From JAEXNA01 sp037189585 (GTDB taxonomy: Bacteria; Vulcanimicrobiota; Xenobia; Xenobiales; JADMJV01), in NCBI GenBank assembly GCA_037189585.1, contig JBBCJA010000016.1:58276-122275 (forward strand): a DNA stretch of 64,000 nt, written 5' to 3'. The number at the start of each line of letters is the position of its first letter. Position 1 is the stretch's first letter. A model generated the notes under the pieces. It had not been told where the DNA came from. It saw nothing but the letters and a program-made list of their open reading frames with translations, and made no database searches. Positions 46,601 to 52,842 of the stretch are shown here, in pieces. Position numbers and translations under genes: made by a program.

Positions 46601-47766
46601 ACCCATCGAAGCTTGACGGTTCGGCCGAGCTTCCATTTCCTATACTCGTAGCGAGACGAGTCCTGGACCTCGCTCAAGCTCAAAGTCAGATCCGCGATCA
46701 CATATGGATATCCTTGGTGATCCGGGCCACTTCCCTTTCGATAGACGCTGGGATTAAGTTCCAGTTGTCTACCAAGCTGGGGTGGTATGGTCAGTTTCCA
46801 AGGGGTATCGTTCTTGGTATTCTTTGCGCCCAACCTATACTTGATCGTTCGAATAACCTTGCTATCATCCGCGGCAAAGTCAAGGTGGAGTACACTTTCA
46901 TCGGAGTCTGTGGCTCCGGGAGTCGGTAGGTCGAGGTTAAGTCCGGGTGCCAAGTCAAGCTTGAGAGGTTGCAAAACTTGCTCACGAAAGACCGCCGTGT
47001 TGCCCCTCCAAGAGCCTTGTGGCCATAGCTCGGTGAAAAGAGCGGTGTAGTTGGTTGTATCCTTGAGATTTTTATTGAGATGTAGGAAGTCTTGACTCGC
47101 TCCCTTGTACCAGGAGAATCCGTAGGTTCCGAACGGTGCTTTGAGAGTATTCTTGACCTGGCGGGATCTGTTCCCAACGCAAACGACTTCAGGCACACCG
47201 CGTCCGACAATGGAAGGCTGGGATGGATAGATCAAGCTGACCGGGAAAGAGCCTGTGTATCCCGCCTTAGGGCCAATGGGGGTTGGGAGCTTGAGATTGA
47301 ACCGAAAGTTGGAATTCAATTTGGGGCCCTTCGTGTTCTGGCCTATCAGCAAGCTTGAAAAATAAACGTGTCCCGCATCTACAACCCTGGTTAGTAATGG
47401 CAATTGCATTTCCGGGGCGCCGGCGACAGCGAACTGCTCGAACAAGAAAGCACCATGAAAACCTAGCGCTAACTTAGGTTTGATCGAACCGGGTGAATCG
47501 ATCCAGACATACACGGCATCGTTGTTTTCAAAAAGTTGGAGAGGCCTTACTTGGTCATGAATATTTGCCGTTGGGAAAGAGGGTGTGTCGACCTCACGGC
47601 CTTCGGGAGTCCATCGCAAAGCTGTTCGGTATTTGCCGTCCTGTTCGAACTGATGAATCTCGACGGACCCCAAACGTCGCTCCGCGTCGTGAGCAGGAGC
47701 GTCAGGGCTCTCCCAAGTAGGAGGCCAAAGAAAGGCTCCAGAGATCCTAAAGGTAAGTGATGACAT
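40636..47766 (-). CDS. giant unrecognised protein, 2376 residues, with long helical rod
   Basis: No family recognised. Three zones: residues 1 to about 1285 beta-rich; about 1285-1970 a long run of heptad-like helices without glycine breaks, resembling tape-measure or apolipoprotein-like rods; about 2000-2370 a beta-rich zone with a hydrophobic alternating stretch near 2219-2320 (GASAALAFAAGPFSGQVFIA). No signal peptide. A strong ribosome site GGAGGA sits five bases before the ATG. It is followed with only five bases by the 1885-residue gene. A surface, injected or scaffold role is possible; nothing decides between them. The frame is intact for 7.1 kb. Confidence 0.7.
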   Translation of the reverse strand: MSSLTFRISGAFLWPPTWESPDAPAHDAERRLGSVEIHQFEQDGKYRTALRWTPEGREVDTPSFPTANIHDQVRPLQLFENNDAVYVWIDSPGSIKPKLALGFHGAFLFEQFAVAGAPEMQLPLLTRVVDAGHVYFSSLLIGQNTKGPKLNSNFRFNLKLPTPIGPKAGYTGSFPVSLIYPSQPSIVGRGVPEVVCVGNRSRQVKNTLKAPFGTYGFSWYKGASQDFLHLNKNLKDTTNYTALFTELWPQGSWRGNTAVFREQVLQPLKLDLAPGLNLDLPTPGATDSDESVLHLDFAADDSKVIRTIKYRLGAKNTKNDTPWKLTIPPQLGRQLELNPSVYRKGSGPDHQGYPYVIADLTLSLSEVQDSSRYEYRKWKLGRTVKLRWVEDLNSEAAGLPAALSAMTKVREANFHTQPAQPQSTFMGVNLASQVCRFATSTVSEKMTGVDLGLTDATFTPSERSGSAFPITLEADKLAPDQKHSPVFQVAQPPSLVSPLPRGATLRVKLEGSRQESAVGKFLSAFKLILEVSALTDYAALLGGLAFKGKVVDGTTLGGGELFVGGEASLTKSPTGSAFSGREITVAVQLKDFTFDFQAVEPLGLGPARRGSEPAASPILVTLSDPDKSAAHYRLRVTESVGPYDDHTLSAQIRDLTSASAKSRDYVVISAEPFSIFRFTQTPLAARGDAGGTEVANYSSLERLWRYKAVTDTYRFTFPPQAVGESMDKPGRLELHDVPTGSDDSVRPFESDARDLKRRAVEFRLTPPCDVWIRPSDVARGYFLPEWEAFELFRQRGELGLGVALAAFRGEFLYGLAVGVETSKERGLGRRARVAEIEALLGRPLGVGEGTVRGWPNLARAIRRRPERLELWADNPDSVMDFAPARFSEGVSFALRETALHRAPIDSGEAGRISQYPLGPKQTKADPDSNPGPRYHPQGLSGGALWPIEATALFQALLTNPKPSGGTLESVALSPIGGDADQRAEFLNGQVAIISETRNGFIQKQRVEVVGRIAPFWHRAKHVVVYERTCNHSAQFCPTDGPGSRTRRPVLRKVREYIELLQTERLFPDFDTASPQSSGFLKRVRFNTRVINVDSSWSRDVGTDAWEVPLWNRHDARQRPQVYPRPDIAFCLQSEGEGERPEVVQECLDPDYIYFYAFFEQGQDREELNTDRWPVRPGVDFAPLPDAQKIIGVASKLHDKPSKRQAPVSRFLPGSRRFTWRLAPAAQKVILNAARSSKPIYVSLDTVSFMRGYRAEEPKNWESMLKLGVSLPQDFATPPLWNLEDQTTERESYRKALTNLQTANDKDQFNEALDAFTQVLRESSAKLFEQAKTTVEKLKGRTIPEVVQELTIPRCAQLKAEAVTTLKNKSLLVGLQLKEWEAEALAKLDSWTVDDGLAKAITDAVKEKLTPIFETASRDVGGVQQSVEKARAIISDYKEDGLASIRRAQARVRELAASYDSTKPWSPEREQAFLEALEFSISSGKSELLAAVDEARYRLGVELDGLAQGVVTPLSTGIQAVALAQGKALADLAQAGSLATNTFMGFRNAVSVAKSDLDTFEALLTQEALKLPPGALRTILVESSTNLNELSSLLDTLSGALQAAEMVEYKVFHTASSVTNALSAALIESFSKAGQAAQKLTDMLKELEKSGAVSLKETIESKSTKLLHKLTFATDFGRQTLPRIGTPIDLLVETLLSYLEVISWRLAAEVAFVGQGIDGMFGKIHDILTVAVDELQPISLLEKVVIGEVLGPIVRESLKSLPADPVQAKEALRKVIPSWSDRIVAQLKQVTEQSLDSIQDLTATCDKLEGGLKQTHEYLSALAKDGAAYIESKLSPIVAQLEALKHAATSLEEAKNKLHQLDAGIRDLHNTAVTSVERAKTYGTRLFEATTQLAAGGLRATPNNILKIYAAVTSAPELGALKSDIDRMRATFDDVNDVIQTTKCNALLNRMGDELKAMGLTIPFDQLSDRVVPALPKNVKLQEIFQNFGGVNLDRLLPGVELPDSIGDRLKITHDFDKKQAKAWLQVDIDVPIPDDVEFFSAGPFLAQLVRPQFQGQLRLEASKDTDQVSNTGHGRISTALDLQVSGGSLVRFEDFGLAFNQESGLKVEFDPKKIRVHNAMRFVQEYLAELFPEEVGGLAILKQDGIPVGLMHEFALPPVTVNFGTSGVSNISIGNRFSLIAFPNFVLRNTFNLSRKERPFIFSIFILGGSGYIELDVEYQPIKGELAVSAEFAAGASAALAFAAGPFSGQVFIAFSAGVAYRKAIGGESELLVSVSLVVAGYVDVAGIVSCHINLVLQMTYRDNGQIDAEGRVSVSIRISRFFRLKASANARYKLRGGRTERQISGNAGGEVRTGAQTSEEREVDQALDRLKKARR

Positions 47767-47822
47767 TTCTTCCTCCGGTGGCTAGACTCTGGAGTCCCGA
47801 CTCATTGGAGCGGCATCGCCAA

Positions 47823-48803
47823 CTACTCGAATCGCAAATTGCTGGCGGTGGCCGCTCCTCCGACATAGACAACACTGACTTCCATGCCCTGCTGAAAATC
47901 CGCGCTGACCTGCACGGGAGCAGGTTCTCTATTTCGAATCCATAGACGCACCGCTTTTGCGGTCCCAAATTGAACCAGACTGAACGGCTCTTTACTATCT
48001 CCAGGGCTAACGATCACCTTGCGTGGTACCGCTCCGGAGGCGTGGAGCCGCAAACGAAGGGGCGTCCAGTAGCAGGCACGTTTCTTGTCGAAATCCGAGG
48101 TCGACCCCCCGAGATATCCCGGTGAGCCAGGCGCGGCGATCTTAAATGTTCTGCCGGCGACAGCCTCGATCTGTCCTTCGTAGTCTCCGTAGCTTTGGCA
48201 CTGCTGGTGCCGTCTTATGTGAGGACCAGGGTCCTGCCATCCCACTTCTGTGTAGCCGCTTCCACCGGTCACCGCCTTGGCTATGCCCCAAACTTTCACT
48301 GTAAGCGGCCCCATTCCCGGCTTAACTCGACCGGTTAACTTCACTCCGCCGATTTTCTCCTTGCTCGCGATCTTCGCCCCCCACAAAAGACGCCCACCGT
48401 CTCCGGAGATGTCGACCGACTCGGCGCCATAGTGATTCCCTTCTGAGAGCTCGAGTTTTCGGTCCTCTAGAAAACTCGAAAATGGGATGTCGCATCTAAA
48501 TCCAACCAAGGTCGCGAAGGTGCAGTTGTTCTGATGCCAGGAGCGCACCTCAAAACGATCTCCGGGCACCAGTAGAACCTGCTCGGGACGTCCTAAAATA
48601 AAGGTCCCCTGAGAGCTGAGATAGGTGTTGTCAAGTGTCTCCAGCTTGTTGAGAACGACTCTGACCACTGTAGCACGAGACAGACGCAACCCTTCGGGTC
48701 GAAGTGCTGTGGGCTTTAGCTCGACGACCTCGGATCCCCGAGTCAACTGGGGTAATCTACAATCCTCTGTCGGTAGCCGAAGTCCATTGAACTGATTATC
48801 CAC
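47823..48803 (-). CDS. unrecognised beta-rich protein, 326 residues
   Basis: Third gene of the giant-protein operon, 56 bases before the 2376-residue gene. GTG start with AGGGGG seven bases upstream. The sequence alternates strands and Gly/Pro turns (VKLTGRVKPGMGPLTVKVWGIAKAV), a pattern of stacked beta-sandwiches. A repeated DSKEPFSLVQFGTAKAVRLW element near the end is hydrophobic/polar alternating. No signal peptide, no known domain. It is probably a structural partner of the giant proteins; this is inference from position. Confidence 0.6.
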   Translation of the reverse strand: MDNQFNGLRLPTEDCRLPQLTRGSEVVELKPTALRPEGLRLSRATVVRVVLNKLETLDNTYLSSQGTFILGRPEQVLLVPGDRFEVRSWHQNNCTFATLVGFRCDIPFSSFLEDRKLELSEGNHYGAESVDISGDGGRLLWGAKIASKEKIGGVKLTGRVKPGMGPLTVKVWGIAKAVTGGSGYTEVGWQDPGPHIRRHQQCQSYGDYEGQIEAVAGRTFKIAAPGSPGYLGGSTSDFDKKRACYWTPLRLRLHASGAVPRKVIVSPGDSKEPFSLVQFGTAKAVRLWIRNREPAPVQVSADFQQGMEVSVVYVGGAATASNLRFE

Positions 48804-48831
48804 GAAATTCCCCCTCTCGACCCGTGCTAAT

Positions 48832-49395
48832 TTATCGTCCGTCTACCGACCAGTGACCTGGATCTTTATCCGCCTGAAGAAAGTGAATGACTCCAAAGGT
48901 TTTAGCCACAGCTATCAATTCTTTATTGATGCTCTCTCTTGGTGTGGTCGAGATCTTGACTTCTTTCCCGGAGGAATCCTTAATCTCGAGGACCCCGGTC
49001 CAGCGTACCGTCATATCGACAGCCTTCCCGTCCGTATGACGGGACCTCAACGCGGGAGGAGTTGAAAGGTTTGGGTGTAGGCCGTACGCTCTGTCCATTT
49101 CCTTTGCGGCCAAGACTGAAAGCGCTTGGTCGCCATGCCACCAATCGATGTTGACTTCCGGCATAGGAGGTACTTTGTCCGCGGGTGCGTTCTGTCGGGC
49201 AATACGATAACACCAGTGCATTAGGTAAGCCCGCTCAGGCGGACGCAAGGTGGCGATAATCTCAATTTTCGCGGTGCTTGCTTGTAAGGCGGTGAGAAAG
49301 GCGACAAACTGGCGCCGAAAGGAAGGCTCCAGGAGATCCACTGACTTTGAGCCTGGATAGCGTGAAACCCAGGCAACACCACTCTTCTCTCTCAT
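48832..49395 (-). CDS. M15-like (LAS) metallopeptidase
   Basis: 187 residues. Zinc-site pattern of the M15 D,D-peptidase group: SRHTDGKAVD (His120, Asp127) and, near the end, GHWS with His181; a preceding glutamate cannot be fixed. Such enzymes cut peptidoglycan side chains, for example as phage endolysins, VanX/VanY or wall-remodelling enzymes. No signal peptide, so it would need lysis or a secretion apparatus to reach the wall. ATG 49395 with AGGGG just upstream is preferred over TTG 49422. It heads the giant-protein operon, with a 28-base gap to the next gene. Confidence 0.7.
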   Translation of the reverse strand: MREKSGVAWVSRYPGSKSVDLLEPSFRRQFVAFLTALQASTAKIEIIATLRPPERAYLMHWCYRIARQNAPADKVPPMPEVNIDWWHGDQALSVLAAKEMDRAYGLHPNLSTPPALRSRHTDGKAVDMTVRWTGVLEIKDSSGKEVKISTTPRESINKELIAVAKTFGVIHFLQADKDPGHWSVDGR

Positions 49396-49444
49396 ACGTC
49401 CCCTTATCGCTTCTGCTTTCAACGTTTTCGCCTTGATGTACCCG

Positions 49445-49461
49445 TACGACCAGCGGTCGTA
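49445..49461. promoter_or_regulatory. perfect palindrome TACGACC-AGC-GGTCGTA
   Basis: Two 7-bp arms separated by three bases lie in the 150-base gap between the HTH gene and the M15-like gene. This could be an operator for the HTH protein or a hairpin in the operon leader. No matching -35/-10 pair is clear beside it. Confidence 0.45.
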
Positions 49462-49545
49462 TAAGGTGGAAGTGCTGAGCTCTTTGCGCGCCGGCGAGTG
49501 GAGAAGCCTGTGAACCCGGTTCCATAAATATCTGAGAGAGACAAC

Positions 49546-49926
49546 CTACATTTGGCTGAGAATCGGCCTCAACTTGCGTTCCGATAATCCAGATGAGCGT
49601 ACTTGCGCCTTGAGTTGTGAAGGAAGGCGCGCGAGGCGCAGGAGTTGGTAGACACGGCGGCTGGAGATCCCAAGGAGGGAAGAGAGTTCGGTGGGATGAT
49701 AGCCGCTAGAGTACAGTAGCTCGGCGCGCTCCAGATCCTGGCGACAGTTTCGATACTCGCGAGCGATTCGCTTTAAAGGGTCGGAGCAGTCGCAGGACGC
49801 GTGCAGCTGGATGAGCAGCTCGTGAGCCTCCTCGAGACTATCCTTACAGTCTCGTGCCCGCGCTGCTCTGACCTTATCAAGAACTCTCTCGACAAGGTTG
49901 GTGAAATCGTCTCGCTCACTGCGCAT
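49546..49926 (-). CDS. ParB/KorB-type HTH protein
   Basis: 126 residues from ATG 49926 (GGGGGGAG upstream). Residues about 70-125 match the ParB/KorB HTH core: YHPTELSSLLGISSRRVYQLLRLARLPSQLKAQV, then SGLSERKLRPIL. The ParB N-terminal CTPase domain and the dimerisation tail are absent; instead there is a helical, Cys-containing (HASCDCSDP) N-terminal part. No ParA lies nearby. It is probably a DNA-binding regulator or segregation-like protein for the operon or element downstream. Flanked by the palindromes at 49445 and 49997. Confidence 0.65.
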   Translation of the reverse strand: MRSERDDFTNLVERVLDKVRAARARDCKDSLEEAHELLIQLHASCDCSDPLKRIAREYRNCRQDLERAELLYSSGYHPTELSSLLGISSRRVYQLLRLARLPSQLKAQVRSSGLSERKLRPILSQM

Positions 49927-49996
49927 CTCGGCACTCCCCCCCAAGTTTAAGACGAGAAATGCTTCGACACCAGGCAACTTTCATCTAGCCACTCTC

Positions 49997-50017
49997 TGGT
50001 CATGAACTCGATGACCA
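49997..50017. promoter_or_regulatory. palindrome TGGTCAT-(7)-ATGACCA upstream of the HTH gene
   Basis: 7-bp arms separated by seven bases, about 70 bases before the HTH start. A likely operator; the protein that binds it is unknown. Confidence 0.4.
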
Positions 50018-50027
50018 TGTGGTTAGA

Positions 50028-50043
50028 GATCGGGTGACCGATC
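50028..50043 (-). terminator. small hairpin after the FAD oxidoreductase gene
   Basis: GATCGG/CCGATC 6-bp stem with a four-base loop, 12 bases past the stop of the FAD oxidoreductase. It lacks a T-run, so it is a weak terminator at best. Confidence 0.3.
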
Positions 50044-50054
50044 GGTTGGTTTGA

Positions 50055-51713
50055 TTAGGAATTTTGAAGGGGCCATCCCCAGGGGAGGCCCATGTCGTAA
50101 AGAATGCGGTCCGCCGCGCGAGCCGGCGCTAGCCAGGAGGGCATGTCGATGTCGAAGAGCTGGCAAAAGTCTGTTCGTGAACTTTGCACGAGCAGAGAGT
50201 TGACCGCTAGCTTGGCCGCTTCGTTAGCCGCCTCCATACAGGCGAGATCGGTTCGGGTGCGGACGTAGTCGGCGGCCAACAGTAAGTTCGGAATCTTGGT
50301 CTGCGCGCTGGGCCGGCGACTCCAGCTTTTGGGTGTATTGATGAAGAGTGGCTCCGAATTGGTGGCGACGCCGGTTGGACTTTGATCTAAGGTCGTGATG
50401 GCAGGATCGAGAAACCAGTCCACAAGCATATCGTCGGTCAGGTAGATCTTACCCTCGACATTGAGGCTACGCTTGAGCTGCGCCCAGACCTCGCGCTGAA
50501 TCTCCTCCGCCGTGCAGGCGGTCGCGGGTTTGGCGATCTCGATGCCGTCTCTCTCCCAGTCGGAGATGTCCACGGACAAGATCCCACGGACCGTTCCATC
50601 GCCGTAGGTGTTCGACAGGTGGATTCCGTCCCAAAACTGGGCCTGAGAAATGCTGGTGATGGCCCAGGGACTGTCGACGTACAAGGTGTGTCCGTTGTTG
50701 ACGCTGACGTCCTTGTTGAGGAAGAACTGAATCCCGTTCATCCAGCGAACCTCCCTCGACAGTCTCCGAATCTCTCTGAGACCGGGGTCCAGATTTTCGA
50801 GCTCGGCGCTAATGAGAGGAGCTAAAGCCTCCACCGGTAAGGCGGATACGAACCAGTCGGCGGACACTTCTCTCTGCTGGGATCCGGTGTCGAGCAGAGC
50901 CGAGCGGACTCGGCCGCCTTCCACCTGGAGCGCTTTGATCGTGCAGTCGGTGTGATAGGAAACTCCAAGTCCTCGAAGATAGTCCAGCCACGGATCGAGG
51001 AACATCTCCGAGGTGGGCCCCCGTAAGACTCGATCCGCCGCGACCCTGGGATCCAGCATGTCGTGAAACAAGTGCACCTGGACCTGCCCGACGGTGCGAG
51101 CGCTGGCCTCGCGGGCGCGCGCCGCGACCAGAGATCGCGAGAGGCCTTCGGCGAAGACTCTTTGGAAAGCTTCCGAGCGCTGGTCCGCTTTCAGGAACTC
51201 CCACCAGGATAAGGACTCTAGTCCGACACTTTCATCTTCCCTTCGTGCTCGACAAGATGTCATGACTTGCCAGAGCCGGCTGGCGAAGAAGGCTCCTTCC
51301 CCTTTGGCCAGTCCAAGGTTTATCCCCAAAACTTCAAGGACCAGCTTTAGCTCGTCGAAATTTTTCGGTAGACCGTCCAGCAGGCGGACGGGCGGTTTGT
51401 CAAACCTCGACATCTGTACGACCCTGGTATCCACCAGGTTGTCGAAGCAGGTTCTACCGCCGGCGCCGAAGGGGATCTCCGCCATGGTAGCCGGAAGATG
51501 TTTGTAGAAGCCCGGAAAGAAGCGAAACCCATGCTCTCCCGGCAGGTCTCTCCGTCCTTCCTTTCCGGTCCCGGCCACCGGGATGGATCTCGCTTTACCG
51601 CCCGGAGCGGAGAGCTTCTCGAAGACTTCGACTTGGAATCCACGGCGAGACAACTCGTGGGCCGCGGACAATCCCCCTATGCCTCCCCCCAGGATGGCCA
51701 CCCTGGCGCTCAC
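50055..51713 (-). CDS. FAD-dependent oxidoreductase, carotenoid/phytoene desaturase-like
   Basis: 552 residues. FAD-binding start VAILGGGIGGLSAAHELSRRGFQVEVFEK (dinucleotide motif GxGxxG, then the acidic end of strand 2), then GGKARS, GEHGFRFFPGFY, and a C-terminal FAD-binding LLLAADYVRTRTDLACMEAANEAA. This is the pattern of amine-oxidase-type desaturases and hydroxysqualene/carotenoid enzymes. Starts with GTG 51713, directly after the stop of the CrtC-like gene. The substrate is probably a polyprenyl or carotenoid chain, suggested by the CrtC-like neighbour, but not provable here. No crtB/crtE genes are in the window. Confidence 0.78.
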   Translation of the reverse strand: MSARVAILGGGIGGLSAAHELSRRGFQVEVFEKLSAPGGKARSIPVAGTGKEGRRDLPGEHGFRFFPGFYKHLPATMAEIPFGAGGRTCFDNLVDTRVVQMSRFDKPPVRLLDGLPKNFDELKLVLEVLGINLGLAKGEGAFFASRLWQVMTSCRARREDESVGLESLSWWEFLKADQRSEAFQRVFAEGLSRSLVAARAREASARTVGQVQVHLFHDMLDPRVAADRVLRGPTSEMFLDPWLDYLRGLGVSYHTDCTIKALQVEGGRVRSALLDTGSQQREVSADWFVSALPVEALAPLISAELENLDPGLREIRRLSREVRWMNGIQFFLNKDVSVNNGHTLYVDSPWAITSISQAQFWDGIHLSNTYGDGTVRGILSVDISDWERDGIEIAKPATACTAEEIQREVWAQLKRSLNVEGKIYLTDDMLVDWFLDPAITTLDQSPTGVATNSEPLFINTPKSWSRRPSAQTKIPNLLLAADYVRTRTDLACMEAANEAAKLAVNSLLVQSSRTDFCQLFDIDMPSWLAPARAADRILYDMGLPWGWPLQNS

Positions 51714-51717
51714 GCCG

Positions 51718-52842
51718 TCACCTCGGCTTTCGGCTTGGCCGGACGGGTCTGTGCCACCGGCTGACGAACTCTGAATGTCCCGCGACGTCGGTCAGCTCCG
51801 CAACCGGATTCCAGGAATCCGCGGTCGAGTTTCGCTGGTAAAGCGATACCGAGACAAGAGCCTCTTGCTCGAACAGTGGAATGGGTGAGGGGAGCACGAA
51901 CATTCCATTGCGGGTCACTTTCCACCGGCCTTCCAATCGAAATAGCCCCGTGGAGTCGATCGCGCGCACGGAGACTTGAGTGGGGGAAGGCCAAAGTAGC
52001 CATGGTGAAAGCGGCTCCCAGGTCTCCTTAGAGCCGAAGTCCCATTCCATCTCCTTGGCGGTGCGCGAATCGAAAAGAGCCCGGGTCTGGCCCACACTCA
52101 TGTAGAGGTGGGAAACCTCGAATCCCGTCATGTAGCCGAGCATGACCGAGATCTCGCGTTCCGGAACCGCGCAGACCGCCCAGGCCCAGATTCTCTCGGG
52201 CAGAAGCCAGATCCCCCAAGAATGATCGTGGTAGCCCGCGCCTTGCTCAAGCTCGTGGACCTTGCCGTCAAAAGTTACCGTCCCTTCAACTCGGGCTCCA
52301 GGCATGGTCAGAACCCACCAGTTGAACTCCCAATCCAGATCGCCCTTGACGTCTTCGCTAGCCAGAACCGGGCGGTCGAGTTGATGGTAGACAAGGTCGA
52401 GGGACATTCGACCGTCTCGGGTCTTGGCGGTCACCCGATATCGATCTCGCGTCTCGGCCAGAACTAAGGTCTCGCCGAGCAAGGCAAGCTCCGCTTTTTC
52501 TTCCGACGCCGTAAACCCCGCGATAGGATAGGAGTCCATTTGGGTGTACGACTTTTCTTCACCGGCGAAAAATAGAGCCGAGGTCACGGCGAATCGTCCC
52601 TGACCAAGCCAGTCCCGGGGGTTGAAAGCCCCAAAGGCCATCATTCCGCTCAGGCCGGTGCGATGATCGGTGAAGTTGAAATACCAGTACTCGCCATAGA
52701 AGATGGAGTAAGGATGGCCCTGGTAAAAGCGAGAATGATATCCCCCATCCTCCCACGGCGGCATGGCCTGCGGTTGAAACTTCAAGCCCTTTATGGGCTT
52801 GATGTCCATCAGGTCTCTGAATGCGGTCGAAACGTCGAACAT
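51718..52842 (-). CDS. CrtC/AttH-like lipocalin-fold protein (copy 1)
   Basis: 374 residues from ATG 52842, which has AGGAGG four bases upstream; a start nine codons earlier lacks one. Motifs shared with carotenoid 1,2-hydratase CrtC and AttH: GEYWYFNFTDHRTGLSG, GYHDHSWG and a C-terminal beta barrel pair. The family adds water to carotenoid double bonds or acts on lipid-like substrates. The first 34 bases overlap the end of the big kinase gene upstream, so it is probably co-transcribed with it. The second copy, at 57977-59038, is its divergent partner. Confidence 0.78.
   Translation of the reverse strand: MFDVSTAFRDLMDIKPIKGLKFQPQAMPPWEDGGYHSRFYQGHPYSIFYGEYWYFNFTDHRTGLSGMMAFGAFNPRDWLGQGRFAVTSALFFAGEEKSYTQMDSYPIAGFTASEEKAELALLGETLVLAETRDRYRVTAKTRDGRMSLDLVYHQLDRPVLASEDVKGDLDWEFNWWVLTMPGARVEGTVTFDGKVHELEQGAGYHDHSWGIWLLPERIWAWAVCAVPEREISVMLGYMTGFEVSHLYMSVGQTRALFDSRTAKEMEWDFGSKETWEPLSPWLLWPSPTQVSVRAIDSTGLFRLEGRWKVTRNGMFVLPSPIPLFEQEALVSVSLYQRNSTADSWNPVAELTDVAGHSEFVSRWHRPVRPSRKPR

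Noticed and set aside
34973..49926. prophage or tailocin
   Set aside because: No capsid, portal, terminase, sheath, tube or baseplate gene was seen. The M15-like peptidase and the rod-like giant alone do not make the case.
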